Assembly (NCBI RefSeq): GCF_040807025.1
Contig: NC_090953.1
Span: 69,501-133,500 of the forward strand
DNA length: 64,000 bases
Origin: Struthio camelus
Taxonomy: Eukaryota > Chordata > Aves > Struthioniformes > Struthionidae
Reading direction: 5' to 3'
The notes below the pieces were generated by a model, which was given only the letters and a program-made list of their open reading frames with translations, did not search any database and was not told where the DNA came from. Positions 48,687-57,500 of this stretch are shown piece by piece (the stretch's first letter is position 1; each line of letters opens with the position of its first letter). Position numbers and translations under genes: made by a program.

Positions 48687-49194
48687 CTGGAAGAGGAGCA
48701 GAGTAAGGCTGATGTAGGGAAGACAACAGTTTGCATAAAGTCAGAAAACAGGGCTCAATGCCAGCGACACAATCACGACTCCAACTGCACCGCGCAGCAG
48801 CCCTGTCTGCGCACAGGCAGACAAGACACAGTAACTGCAGACTGCGCTGACGTGTAAGACGGACAACAGCAGCTCCAGACTGCCCTAGCACACCCTGCCC
48901 TACCTGCACCTGTCCTAACACCCGAATACTCGGAGCCTCTGCTAATCTCTACCACATGCTAATGTCTACCACATCCCCCCACAGCATCTTTGGCCCATTA
49001 GTGCTCCCCCACTGCACATCCGCAGCCCCATGCCTCTGCACAGAGTCACTGCAGGGGTATCTGACATGACCTGAACCAGGCAGATTGATGGGACCCTCTG
49101 GTTGCTACTGATCGTCTCTGCTGAGCACCAATTGCCTCTTGACACCTTCCACACCAGACAAAACACAAAGGAATGATGAACCTTCAGCTGGACA

Positions 49195-49995
49195 GAGGGA
49201 CAGGGAGCAGAACAGAAGAAAAGAGGGATAGAGAGCTTGGCTGACAGATGGAAAAAGAAAGAGAAGGATAGAGACCTAGCCCCAGGGTCAGGGCCCTGGA
49301 CAAAGGAAGAGAAAGAGAGGACAGAGGGCCAGACAGGTGGAGGGCTGGACAGAGGACCAGGGAGCAGAAGAGAGAAAAAGAGGGATGTAGAAGTGGACAG
49401 AAGAATAAAGAGAGGAAAGGAGGGAAGGGGAAGCAGACAGAGGGACGGGAAGCAAAAGAGAAGGGTGGAGAACCAGACAGAGGAACGGGGACTGGAAGAG
49501 AGGGAAAGGGAGCCAGTCAGACCAATGGGAAGAGAGTGAGAAGGATGAAGAGCCAACCAGAAAGGTGGAGAGAAAAAAAAGAGAGAGGGGAAGTCAGACA
49601 GAGAGATGAGATAGAAGAGGGGAAAAGAGGGATAGGGAGACAAATAGATGGATGGGGAGCTGAACAGAGGGACAGAAATAGAAAGAGAAGGCTGGAGAGG
49701 GGGACAGAGGCTGGAAAGGTACAAAGAGACAGACAAGAGCAGCAGAGGGATGGGGAGCTGGACAGAGGAACAGCGGGCGGGTAGTGGGACAGAGAGGGGA
49801 AAAGGATGATGGAGAGCTGGATAGAGCGATAGGGAGCCAGTCGGAGGGAGGAAGATATTGACAGAGGGATGCAAAGAGTACCAGAGGGATGGGGAACTGG
49901 GCAGGGCAATGAGTAGCTAAACAAAGGGACGGGGTATCGGACAGAGCTACGGGGAAAGAAAGAAAAAGATGGAGCGCTGGACAGAGGGACAGCGA
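49195..49995 (+). repeat. Polypurine minisatellite, copy 1
   Basis: About 800 bp of nearly pure purine on the plus strand, built from degenerate units of about 22-28 bp around GACAGAGGGATGGGGAGC. The minus strand is polypyrimidine. Such mirror-rich homopurine tracts can form triplex DNA. Long frames here on the minus strand (such as 48,966-49,874) are Ser, Pro and Leu-rich translations of the repeat, not genes. A shorter copy lies at 60,128-60,605. Confidence 0.85.
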
Positions 49996-50406
49996 GTGGA
50001 ACCAGATGGATCCAGACAGCCCGGAACAGCCCTCAACACGCTCCAGTTCCACTCACCTGCTGAGCTGCAGAGCTCTCTGTGTACCGCTGGGCCCAAAGTC
50101 CACTTGGGCACTGCTGTGTGGAGGACCTGCAGCCACACCGAAAGGCACGTGGAGGCCACTTGTGGGCCTGCTTGCCTGTATCCCTATACCTCCAGAGTGT
50201 CTGTGTCTGCAAGAGCGAGGGTGCACCCACGGGCCCACTATTCCCCTCTCTCCTTGGCTGGTCCATGAATTGTGGCTTATTACTCACAAGTCCAGTGAGG
50301 ATGCAGCCAACCTTCCTACAGCCGAAGTTCTTCAGCAGGACCACGCAGAGAATCTTTCCACTGGCATTTGGATTCTCCTGGCCGCTCTTGACACGCTGTA
50401 ACTTAC

Positions 50407-50475
50407 AAAGGTCTGAGAGCCGTAGCCTGTAGTTCTTCATGGCAGCATGTAGTCGATCCCCGATGTTCTGAATAC
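50407..50475 (-). CDS. Candidate exon (IQNIGDRLHAAMKNY), copy 1
   Basis: Acceptor with a long pyrimidine-rich tract ending AATCTTAG, and a perfect donor GTAAGT. The 69-bp exon reads IQNIGDRLHAAMKNYRLRLS then DL. The same-length segment in the duplicate (61,586-61,654) keeps the frame with conservative changes, but its donor is GTCAGT. The frame also stays open to a second donor, GTGAGT, near 50,287. The preceding candidate exon joins in phase through a Gly codon. Confidence 0.5.
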
Positions 50476-50675
50476 CTAAGATTAACACAATTTATAAACA
50501 CAAAAATACTGCCGCTATAGGGTGTACAGTCAAGCTAAAATTTCTGCAACCAAAGAAAAACCCTCCGTGTCTGCCAGAATGAGCCATATGCATCAGCGCC
50601 TATAGCTCAAGGCTAGCAACCCCTCCCAGGTGACGTTCTTCTGGCAGGCTGCGTGTCTGAACTCCTCCGTCTTGC

Positions 50676-50752
50676 CTAAGAGTCTCCGCTGGGACATTAT
50701 AACTTTGTCAGCCAGCGCTTGTTGATGGAGGCACGGTAAAATCCATCATCCT
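50676..50752 (-). CDS. Candidate exon upstream of IQNIG, copy 1
   Basis: Excellent acceptor (T17 tract then CTTTATACTTTCAG) and a possible GC donor (TTAG/GCAAGA). Two readings compete: DDGFYRASINKRWLTKL followed by TAA, or a frame containing QALADKVIMSQRRLL that joins in phase to the next exon but meets a TGA near the exon start. The second reading is conserved in the duplicate at 61,859-61,907, where the donor is GTGAGA. The exact exon limits are unresolved. Confidence 0.35.
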
Positions 50753-51339
50753 CTGAAAGTATAAAGCAAAGCAAAAAAAAAAAAAAAAATCAGAGCTCTG
50801 CAGAAAATCATAAGACAAACCCGTTTATATGCACAAAAGCAGATCTAATATACACACAAGCAAAGCAAACGAGCACAGGCAAGCCACAAATACCGCTTCC
50901 CCCAACTCCCCTTTTGGAAGCCATGAGGACACTTGGGTTGCTGTGAAAGGGAAGTTAGACTAAGTAGCTCCTAGAGCTTAATCTTTCAGAAGCCTTCTGT
51001 GTCCACATTTTTGGCACAACCGCGCTCTACCCCTCATTCAATTCAGATGCACAGAAGATGATCCGCTTCTTGGTACACTTGCACTGTAACTCCCCCCTTG
51101 TTAAGATCAGTGCCCACTGTGCCACCTGGACAGAGGATACTCTGCTGCCTATTCATTTCCCTGACGTTAGCTAGTTTAGAGGGAATTGAGCAGACTGGAC
51201 TGTATCTACGCCATCAAAGGTAAAAGTCTCAAAGATAGTTACAGCCCGGATTGCTGCTAAACAGTCTTTCTCACAGCCAGAGAATTTTTGCTCTGGCCCC
51301 AGAGGGGATGTAGGGATGCTGCTACTGGCACCCACTTTC

Positions 51340-51720
51340 CCTTACCACTGTTTTCTAATGGTGCTCCTCCCACGGAATCAGTAGATGTGGGAATCCTTAC
51401 TGAAAAAGGCTTGCCTTGTCCTGGGAATTTGAGGACATGGAGATTTCACAGCTGCTTCTTTCAGTTTAGTGAAAGCAGCATCCCGTTCCTTGTTCCAGCT
51501 CCATTCCTGACTCCTTTCCTGTAATTCCCACCATGGTCTGCTGATACCGGTAAAGCTACATTAACACTGCTACAAGAATTTAAATCCTGCAATTGCCCTA
51601 AGTTGGAACTGATGAGAAGGAAACTTAATTCCACAAAGCTTTAACATTTCCTCTACCTACCTGTCTTCCTGTTTTCCCAAACACAATTCCCATGTCATTA
51701 ACCTGGGGTTGCACCAATTG
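51340..51720 (-). mobile_element. Endogenous retrovirus pol relic, copy 1
   Basis: On the minus strand, around 51,439-51,530, the frame reads ISRPWWELQ then WSWNKERDAAFTKLKEA. This fits the end of the reverse transcriptase and connection region of retroviral pol (I-x-R-P, a Trp, then AF-x-x-LK). Only a short stretch is open, and stops and frameshifts surround it. It is a defective ancient fragment with no LTR that I can identify. The related segment near 51,610-51,720 is shared with the copies at 62.8 and 57.3 kb. Confidence 0.6.
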
Positions 51721-52134
51721 AGCCTTCCTGAAATTCACCTCTTAATTTTATAATTCAGACACTGCTGTTTCTCACTTCCTCTTCGGGAACTTTGGTCACT
51801 TGACTATCATTCCCCTAAGATAATAAGTTGCTGTCTTGTAGCTCATAAAATATGAGCTTTCAGAGATACATAAAGTCACACACAGAAAAATATATGTATG
51901 CAGCATACTTTTCGTAACACATACAGATGCATACATATAATCTTCTGTTACACGTTGGTGATCTGATATCCTGATGACTATTCCTAGGAATCTTTCCTCA
52001 ACAGGAGGAATGGGATTTCTCTTCTTGGGAGATGGAGACAGCTTTCAGTTGGTTCCATTTGATTTTATTACTTCAGCTTGCTTACGTTTTCCTGGTCTGT
52101 TCAATTTCAGCCATAGCAATTAATCTAACAAGTA

Positions 52135-52404
52135 TTATATCTTTTCCTTTTTGTATACGGATATAAGATAACAACACCAAACAGAAACAACCAAAGCAAA
52201 ACTGAGGCAGATACAGTTAACAATATCCAAAGGGTAAGAATGGGTTACTTGGTCCCCAGTGCTGCCCCCGGAAGACAGAAATAACAGGGATTTGTTATTT
52301 GTTATAATAGTTACCTTAGTTACCCATGGTGGAACGCCTCCTTCTGTAGCAGTTTCTGGTGATATTAAGGGTCCATTTTTGCTTCCTTGTTTCATCCAGT
52401 CCAT
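52135..52404 (-). CDS. Unrecognised 89-codon frame with one membrane-like segment
   Basis: An ATG-started frame in AT-rich sequence inside the intron between 53.0 and 50.7 kb. The C-terminus has a hydrophobic stretch (about residues 58-82, rich in Val, Leu, Cys and Ile) followed by YKKEKI, like a single-pass membrane anchor with a short basic tail. It might be a retroviral remnant given the pol relic nearby, but no motif proves it. No splice or promoter evidence. Confidence 0.2.
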   Translation of the reverse strand: MDWMKQGSKNGPLISPETATEGGVPPWVTKVTIITNNKSLLFLSSGGSTGDQVTHSYPLDIVNCICLSFALVVSVWCCYLISVYKKEKI

Positions 52405-52917
52405 TAGGTATTAATCACAAAAAACTGCTTGTCCATCTTTTCTCTTTGTCAGCATTTGCTATCGTTGCTTCCATCTCTGTAACAAACAGATAAACTTGCA
52501 TTTTACCTTCAATGAAACGCTTACATTTGTGCATGTTCTTTTTCTCTTTACCATGTTCTTTTTCTCTTTTTTCTTTTCCTTAAAGGAAAGGTGCTATAAC
52601 AGCACTTGGCATCATACGTTACAGGGTAAACAGTTTGGTAACAAAACATACAGCAACTAGGGCTAGGTTATTAGACAGGCAGGCACATCACCTAGTACAC
52701 ACCTATGCCATCTTCCATGAAACCTTAGTCTGGTTCAGTATTATTGTACCGTTCAATATCCTTTCTCAAACCCTTGTATACACGTGCTTAACCAACAATT
52801 CTCTCAGTCTTTAACTACATGGAAGAATGACAGCACTTAATTTGCCTGCCTCTGTTTCAAACCTGTTACCTTTTTGATACATCTCCTAGATTATTCCTCC
52901 TGTACTTGGATGCTTAC

Positions 52918-53000
52918 CTCAGAGGCGATGACCAAAATGAACAACTGCATCATGACGTCTAGCTGCTTCTCTTCAAGGTGTCCCCCTTCAGTGGGCCACC
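52918..53000 (-). CDS. Exon 2 of the minus-strand gene
   Basis: 83 bp between a strong acceptor (TTGGGTTTGTTTGGCAG) and a strong donor (GAG/GTAAGC). Only one frame is open: WPTEGGHLEEKQLDVMMQLF followed by ILVIASE. It needs one preceding base, exactly what exon 1 leaves with its first donor. A degraded copy without a working donor lies near 60,950-61,040. The acidic and Leu/Met-rich content suggests a helix. Family not recognised. Confidence 0.65.
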
Positions 53001-53249
53001 CTGCCAAACAAACCCAAAAGACTGATGAGGCCATGAGGGTACCAGATTTTTGACCACTTCTCCAAGGTTTTCAGGGTGACTGACTTAACCACTTCTCTTC
53101 ACGTTACCCAAAGCTACATTCATCTATTACTTAGGACTAACGTTTTTCTATTTTAAGAGAAGATTGTTGTTTCAACTTTACATATAGTCCATAATCTGCT
53201 ATGCATCATCTCTAGCCCTTTCTGCTTTCACAACGCTTTTGGTAATTAA

Positions 53250-54420
53250 AGGTGGTAATTAATAGCACCCCTTATTCTCCCATGGATTGGAGTAACACAT
53301 CTCTCCTTCTCTGAGGACGTGCCTAAGACCCACACTTTTTTCTACAGTATGGTTGGGGGCTTCCCATAGCCCTTCAGCGTTCTCTTAGGCTTTTCCTGAG
53401 CCTTTTATTTTTTTTAGGTTATTCCTTAGCCTGCAATTGTATGTTAATGTTCTCCTTAAGCATTGCACAGAGCACAATTATCCTAGACCAGCCGCATTTA
53501 GAAAGTCCTCTTGCAGGCACAGAGGGTTCTGAGAGGTGGCTCAGAAAAAGAGAGAGAAAAATCGGTTTGTCATCTGTGCACCCACCTGCCAACATTCTTC
53601 ACCAAGAAGTGCTGCAAATTCTCTTTTCTCCAAAGCAGGACTGAGTCAAGGGGGACACAGATCACACCCTCTAATTAGGACACCTCGCTGCTGTGGGGAC
53701 AGGGTCTAGGAGTGGTTTTAGGACTGTATGGGGCTTGGAGGGGGAAAGTCTGGAGTCAGTGACAATGTTGTGGCAGGGTTTGGAGGCATTTTGGGGTCTG
53801 TAGGGGTGTTAGGACAGGATCTGTGGGTGGTTTCTTGGCTTTTGGGGGAGCTGGATGCAGGAAGGGTGGGAATCTGCAGGGCCCTCAGGGCAGGGGTGCC
53901 ACCCCAGATGCATACTGAGTGCACAGCAGTGCTGCATGTGGCTGTCAGCTTTGCAGAAGCCACTGGAGGAGGAGGAAGGATCTACGAGCTTGTACAGAAT
54001 GCCAGAAGAGGCAGCAGGGAACTCACCAAGAGTCCAGAAGAGCTGTGAAGGACCCCACCTTCCAGACAAGAGGCATCAGGCTGCTGTGCCACTGCTGGAG
54101 ACATCCACACCTCCGTGCAACATACGCGTGCCTGGGGAGATGTAAGAGGCAACGGAGGACCCATCGACACACGCTGGACTGGGGAACCCCACAGCTGTGG
54201 GGCAGCTGTGCAGGAGGGCGCGGGGCTCAGCGAGGCTCAGCAGGGGTTACAGTCAGTTGGTGCCCGGGTTGGCTGGGGCCCAGAGTCTGGGCCTGCGACT
54301 GGGGGAGGCCTCAGGGTGCGGGTGCCTGGGCGTATTTTTCCCCTGTCCACCTTCTCGTTTCCCTAGCTACAACTCTCAAGTAAACGTTCTCGGCGCTGCG
54401 CTAACTGCACCTGGCTCAAA
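53250..54420. other. Intron 1 region, no confident feature
   Basis: No exon with paired splice sites was convincing. A plus-strand frame at 53,728-54,048 ends in a plausible-looking segment (AVSFAEATGGGGRIYELVQN) but lacks other support. Confidence 0.3.
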
Positions 54421-54843
54421 GTGACCTTAAATCGGTTTGGTCCGGTAGCTTTAAGCTTCCTGGCGACTTACCAGCACCCTCGGGCAGGCCAGCCGCGACG
54501 GGAGCCGTCCGCCCAGCGCCGCTCCGGGGCCCGCCTGCCTCGCCGCTCCTCCCGGCCGCCTCCGCAGGGGCGAGCGCCCGCCCCGGCCGCGCCAGGGAGG
54601 AACCGGGGCCCTGAGGGCGACACACGGCAAACGGACGGTCAAACCCGCGCTCCCGGCAGACCCTGGGCCGCGCTGCCGGCGCCAGGCCCGAGCCCCCTCC
54701 CCAAACCTCGCCCCGCACCTCCGCCTCCACGCAGCGACGGCCCCCGCGGGCAGGAACCGCCCGACGCCCGCGGCCGCCCGAGGGGACGCGCTCACCTCAC
54801 CGGGGCCCCCGCATCCCCGACTCCGGGCGGCCTCGGCCCTCAC

Positions 54844-54886
54844 CGGCCGCCGTCCCAGCGAAAACTCCGTCCCTGCGCGCCGCCAT
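54844..54886 (-). CDS. Exon 1 with start codon of the minus-strand gene
   Basis: ATG at 54,886 in the context CAGCATGGCGGCGCGC, which is also a good YY1-type element over the start codon. It reads MAARRDGVFAGTAA and leaves one base at the donor GTGAGG, so the Gly codon is completed by exon 2. A second donor (GTGAGG at 54,800) would lengthen the exon to MAARRDGVFAGTAAGEGRGR and beyond, ending in phase 2, which does not fit exon 2. I therefore prefer the first donor. Confidence 0.65.
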
Positions 54887-55000
54887 GCTGCTCCCCGCCG
54901 CCGCGCATGCGCCGCCCTCCGCGCATGCGCCGATCGCGAACGGGGCGCGGCAGCGCCGGGGGCCCGGCTCTCGAGCACCGCGCATGCGCCGGCTCCACCC
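54887..55000 (-). promoter_or_regulatory. NRF1-rich CpG promoter of the minus-strand gene
   Basis: Three exact GCGCATGCGC palindromes (NRF1 sites) at 54,903-54,912, 54,921-54,930 and 54,980-54,989 lie 17 to 103 bases upstream of the ATG. There is no TATA box. It sits inside a CpG island from about 54,420 to 55,560. NRF1 promoters typically drive broadly expressed genes. Confidence 0.75.
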
Positions 55001-55002
55001 CG

Positions 55003-55092
55003 AGCGGGAGGGGAGGGGAGGGGCCAGGAGGGGAGTGGGAGGGACGGAGGGAAGGGGAGGGGGCGAGGGGGGGAGCGGGAGGGGGGCCAGGC
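55003..55092 (+). promoter_or_regulatory. G-quadruplex-prone tract in the CpG island
   Basis: Runs such as GGGAGGGGAGGGGAGGGG and later GGGGAGGGGGCGAGGGGGGG give many possible four-run G-quadruplexes on the plus strand (the template strand of the gene), about 120 bases upstream of the start codon. Confidence 0.7.
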
Positions 55093-55439
55093 GGGGAACG
55101 GCGCCCCCGAGTGTTCCCGGCGCGGGGCTGCAGCCCGCCGCCCCCGCCGCGGCCCCGCGGGGCTCGCGCTCAGCGGCGGGCGCCCCGGGGCTGCTCGGTC
55201 CGTGCCCGAGAGCCCGGCGGGGATCAGCGAGCGGGCTCCGGTGCTGCACCGGTGTGAGGGCACCGCGGAGCAGCGCCGAGGCGGCACTGCCCGTCCCCGC
55301 GACAACAGGAAGGAAGCACCAGTACGGAAAAGCACTCTGCGCTGCGGGTCTGTGAGCACGGGGAAGGGGCGAGGAGCACGGCCCCTTCGCTTACCCGTTA
55401 CCCAAACACGGCGGAGTAGGGGCGAACACGGCGACCGGC

Positions 55440-55632
55440 ACTGCGCGGGTGCGCGCCGGCTGGCTGCAGTATTCTCCGTACGCCGGCGAGGGCAGCGGCG
55501 GCTGCAGAACTGGCGTGTCGACACCGGAGGGCAGCAGGGAGCACAGGGAAACCAGTGCGCAGGCGGGCGCCTTACCGGTGCAGTACTGCGTTGTCGACGC
55601 ATGAGGGCAGCAGGGAGCACGGCGGGATCACC
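55440..55632 (+). repeat. Diverged leading units of the 76-bp array
   Basis: GGCTGGCTGCAGTATT, GGAGGGCAGCAGGGAGCAC and TGCAGTACTGCGTTGTCGAC occur at near-unit spacing but without the exact NRF1 palindrome. Confidence 0.7.
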
Positions 55633-56372
55633 GCGCATGCGCTCGCTCCCTGGCTGCAGTACTGCACGGTCGACACCCGAGGGCAGCAGGGAGCACGGCG
55701 GGATCACCGCGCATGCGCTCGCTCCCTGGCTGCAGTACTGCGTTGTCGACACCCGAGGGCAGCAGGGAGCACGGCGGGATCACCGCGCATGCGCTCGCTC
55801 CCTGGCTGCAGTACTGCGCTGTCGACACGCGAGGGCAGCAGGGAGCACGGCGGGATCACCGCGCATGCGCTCTCTCCCTGGCTGCAGTACTGCACTGTCG
55901 ACACCCGAGGGCAGCAGGGAGCACGGCGGGATCACCGCGCATGCGCTCTCTCCCTCGCTGCAGTACTGGGGTGTCGACACCCGGGGGCAGCAGGGAGCAC
56001 GGCGGGATCACCGCGCATGCGCTCGCTCCCTGGCTGCAGTACTGGGGTGTCGACACCCGGGGGCAGCAGGGAGCACGGCGGGATCACCGCGCATGCGCTC
56101 GCTCCCTGGCTGCAGTACTGCGTTGTCGACACCCGAGGGCAGCAGGGAGCACGGCGGGATCACCGCGCATGCGCTCGCTCCCTGGCTGCAGTACTGCGCT
56201 GTCGACACGCGAGGGCAGCAGGGAGCACGGCGGGATCACCGCGCATGCGCTCGCTCCCTGGCTGCAGTACTGGCGTGTCGCCACCCGAGGGCAGCAGGGA
56301 GCACGGCGGGATCATCGCGCATGCGCTCGCTCCCTGGGTGCAGTACTGCACTGTCGACACCCGAGGGCAGTG
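55633..56372 (+). promoter_or_regulatory. 76-bp tandem array with NRF1 and CTCF-like sites
   Basis: GCGCATGCGC begins at 55,633 and recurs every 76 bases to 56,317: ten exact palindromes with no indel. Each unit also has CTGCAGTACTG, a GTCGAC (a few variants), and CACCCGAGGGCAGCAGGGAG. The last matches 12 or 13 of 14 positions of a CTCF core (CCASYAGRKGGCRS) read by eye, for example ACACCCGAGGGCAG at 55,673-55,686. All units point the same way. NRF1 and CTCF binding are both known to be methylation-sensitive, and both motifs contain CpG here. Confidence 0.82.
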
Positions 56373-56850
56373 CTCATGCGTTTTTCCGCCCAGCTCTAGT
56401 ACTGGTCTGTAATTAGGCTATGGCAGCGGTGCGGCGGCGCTGCGCAGGGGTGAGCCATCCTGCTGCAGCAGTGGAATTTCATCGCCCGAGGGCAGCTCTG
56501 CGCAGATCCGCACCAGTTCGCAGTCGTTCCTCGGCTGTCTGCAGTATTGGGGGTGTCACCACCCGAGGGCAGCAAGGAACTGGTCGGCCGCAGTGCGCAT
56601 GCGTGCGGCCTGTGGCTGCTGTACCGGCTTGTCACCACCCGAGGGCAGCAGGGAGCTAGGTCCGCCAGTGCGCATGCGCGACCCCGCTGGCTGCAGTACG
56701 GGACTCCCCCACCCGAGGGCGGCAGGGAGCTAGTTCCGCCAGTGCGCATGCGCAACTACGCTTACTCCGCTGACTGCAGTACGAGGCGCCTCCACCCGAG
56801 CGCAGCAGTGAGCACCGCTGTGCGCGTGCGCGGCCCCGCTGGCGACATCA
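56373..56850 (+). repeat. Diverged trailing units of the 76-bp array
   Basis: Units continue with lower identity: CACCCGAGGGCAGCA recurs near 56,568 and 56,635, with variants near 56,710 and 56,793, and TGCGCATGCG near 56,595, 56,670 and 56,744. Several have CCACCCGAGGGCAG, which fits the CTCF core at 13 of 14 positions. The homogeneous core flanked by decayed edges mirrors the large satellite. Confidence 0.75.
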
Positions 56851-57260
56851 TCTTCCGGCGACTGCAGCTCCTCACGCCCCCCGACCCATCCGATTGGGCC
56901 GCCCCGACCCTTTCGTACCCTGCCCGCTGGGCACCTCTCTCCTGCCGGAGGACCTCCCGAGTACCCGGTGTCCCGGCAGCGGTGCAGCACTGAGGGGTGT
57001 CGGCAGTGCCCAGCGCCCCGGCGAGCAGGCGGAGCAGGCCTCGGGCGGCGGGGCGCTCCGGGTGCCCGCAGTCAGGGCCCAGGGCAAGGGCCCCAGCCCG
57101 GCGGGCCTCGTCCTCGTCGGTTTAGGGCAAGCGCGCTTACAGCCGCTTCCGTCCGGTTAGGGAAAAGAGCCTCGTGCCAGCTCTGCTCCTGCCTCCTATC
57201 CAGAACCTCCCACTGCGGTGCTCTGCTGCTACCGCAAAAGTGATGGATACGCCGCTCTAA
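56851..57260. other. GC-rich tail of the CpG island, no gene proven
   Basis: CpG-rich sequence continues to about 57,170. A plus-strand transcript divergent from the minus-strand gene is possible, but no start codon with splice support was found. Confidence 0.35.
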
Positions 57261-57261
57261 G

Positions 57262-57500
57262 AAATGCAACCCTCTTACTCAGGATTGATGGGAAGGACCC
57301 TTTATTTCACCCAAAGATTTAACCTTTCTTCTTCTGTCAGCATGCTGTTTCCCCAGTTACAGTACCCGTACAATGATCCTGGGGTCGCACTACTTGTGCA
57401 CTGTACACAAACTGACCTTAAATCCTGTCCCGTCCAGTCCGTTTTAAGGCTCCGATACTCTCGCACCTCTTTTTCCGTAGTTCTGCCCACCACAGCATTA
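57262..57500 (-). mobile_element. Retroviral-type relic, third copy
   Basis: Resembles 51,610-51,720 and 62,800-62,900 on the minus strand: the phrases CGACCCCAGG, GGGGAAACAG, GGTTAAATCTTTGG and CCTTCCCATC align in order with the other two. The surviving part is short and has no clear coding content. Confidence 0.5.

Larger units (their letters stand above)
50920..52480 (-). other. Intron-like region with retroviral relic
   Basis: Contains a possible small exon (acceptor CTTCCCTTTCACAG near 50,940, also present in the duplicate near 62,126), a degraded pol segment near 51.4 kb, and AT-rich sequence. Hydrophobic frames here and in the duplicate come from T-rich tracts before splice acceptors and should not be read as membrane proteins. 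Confidence 0.4.
46936..54886 (-). other. Minus-strand multi-exon gene, product not recognised
   Basis: The gene runs from an NRF1-rich CpG promoter near 54.9 kb to an AATAAA signal at 46,941. Supported parts are: exon 1 (54,844-54,886), which joins in phase to exon 2 (52,918-53,000), and a terminal pair (47,270-47,348 and 47,037-47,203), which also joins in phase and ends in TGA about 90 bases before AATAAA. Between them are candidate exons near 50.7, 50.4, 48.6, 48.4 and 48.15 kb with good splice sites, but I could not join all of them in one frame. Many predicted peptides are polar and helix-like, with spaced Leu and charged residues, suggesting a coiled-coil protein. I cannot name a family. 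It could also be two adjacent genes, or partly a pseudogene. Confidence 0.55.

Noticed and set aside
48966-49874. 302-codon Ser/Leu/Pro-rich minus-strand frame
   Set aside because: Mostly translation of the polypyrimidine strand of the minisatellite.
54451-55752. 433-codon minus-strand frame over the CpG island
   Set aside because: Overlaps the real exon 1 in another frame and extends into the 76-bp array; composition effect in very GC-rich DNA.
55202-56416. 404-codon plus-strand frame and ladder of 66-codon minus-strand frames in the 76-bp array
   Set aside because: Pure by-products of the tandem repeat; 76 is not a multiple of three.
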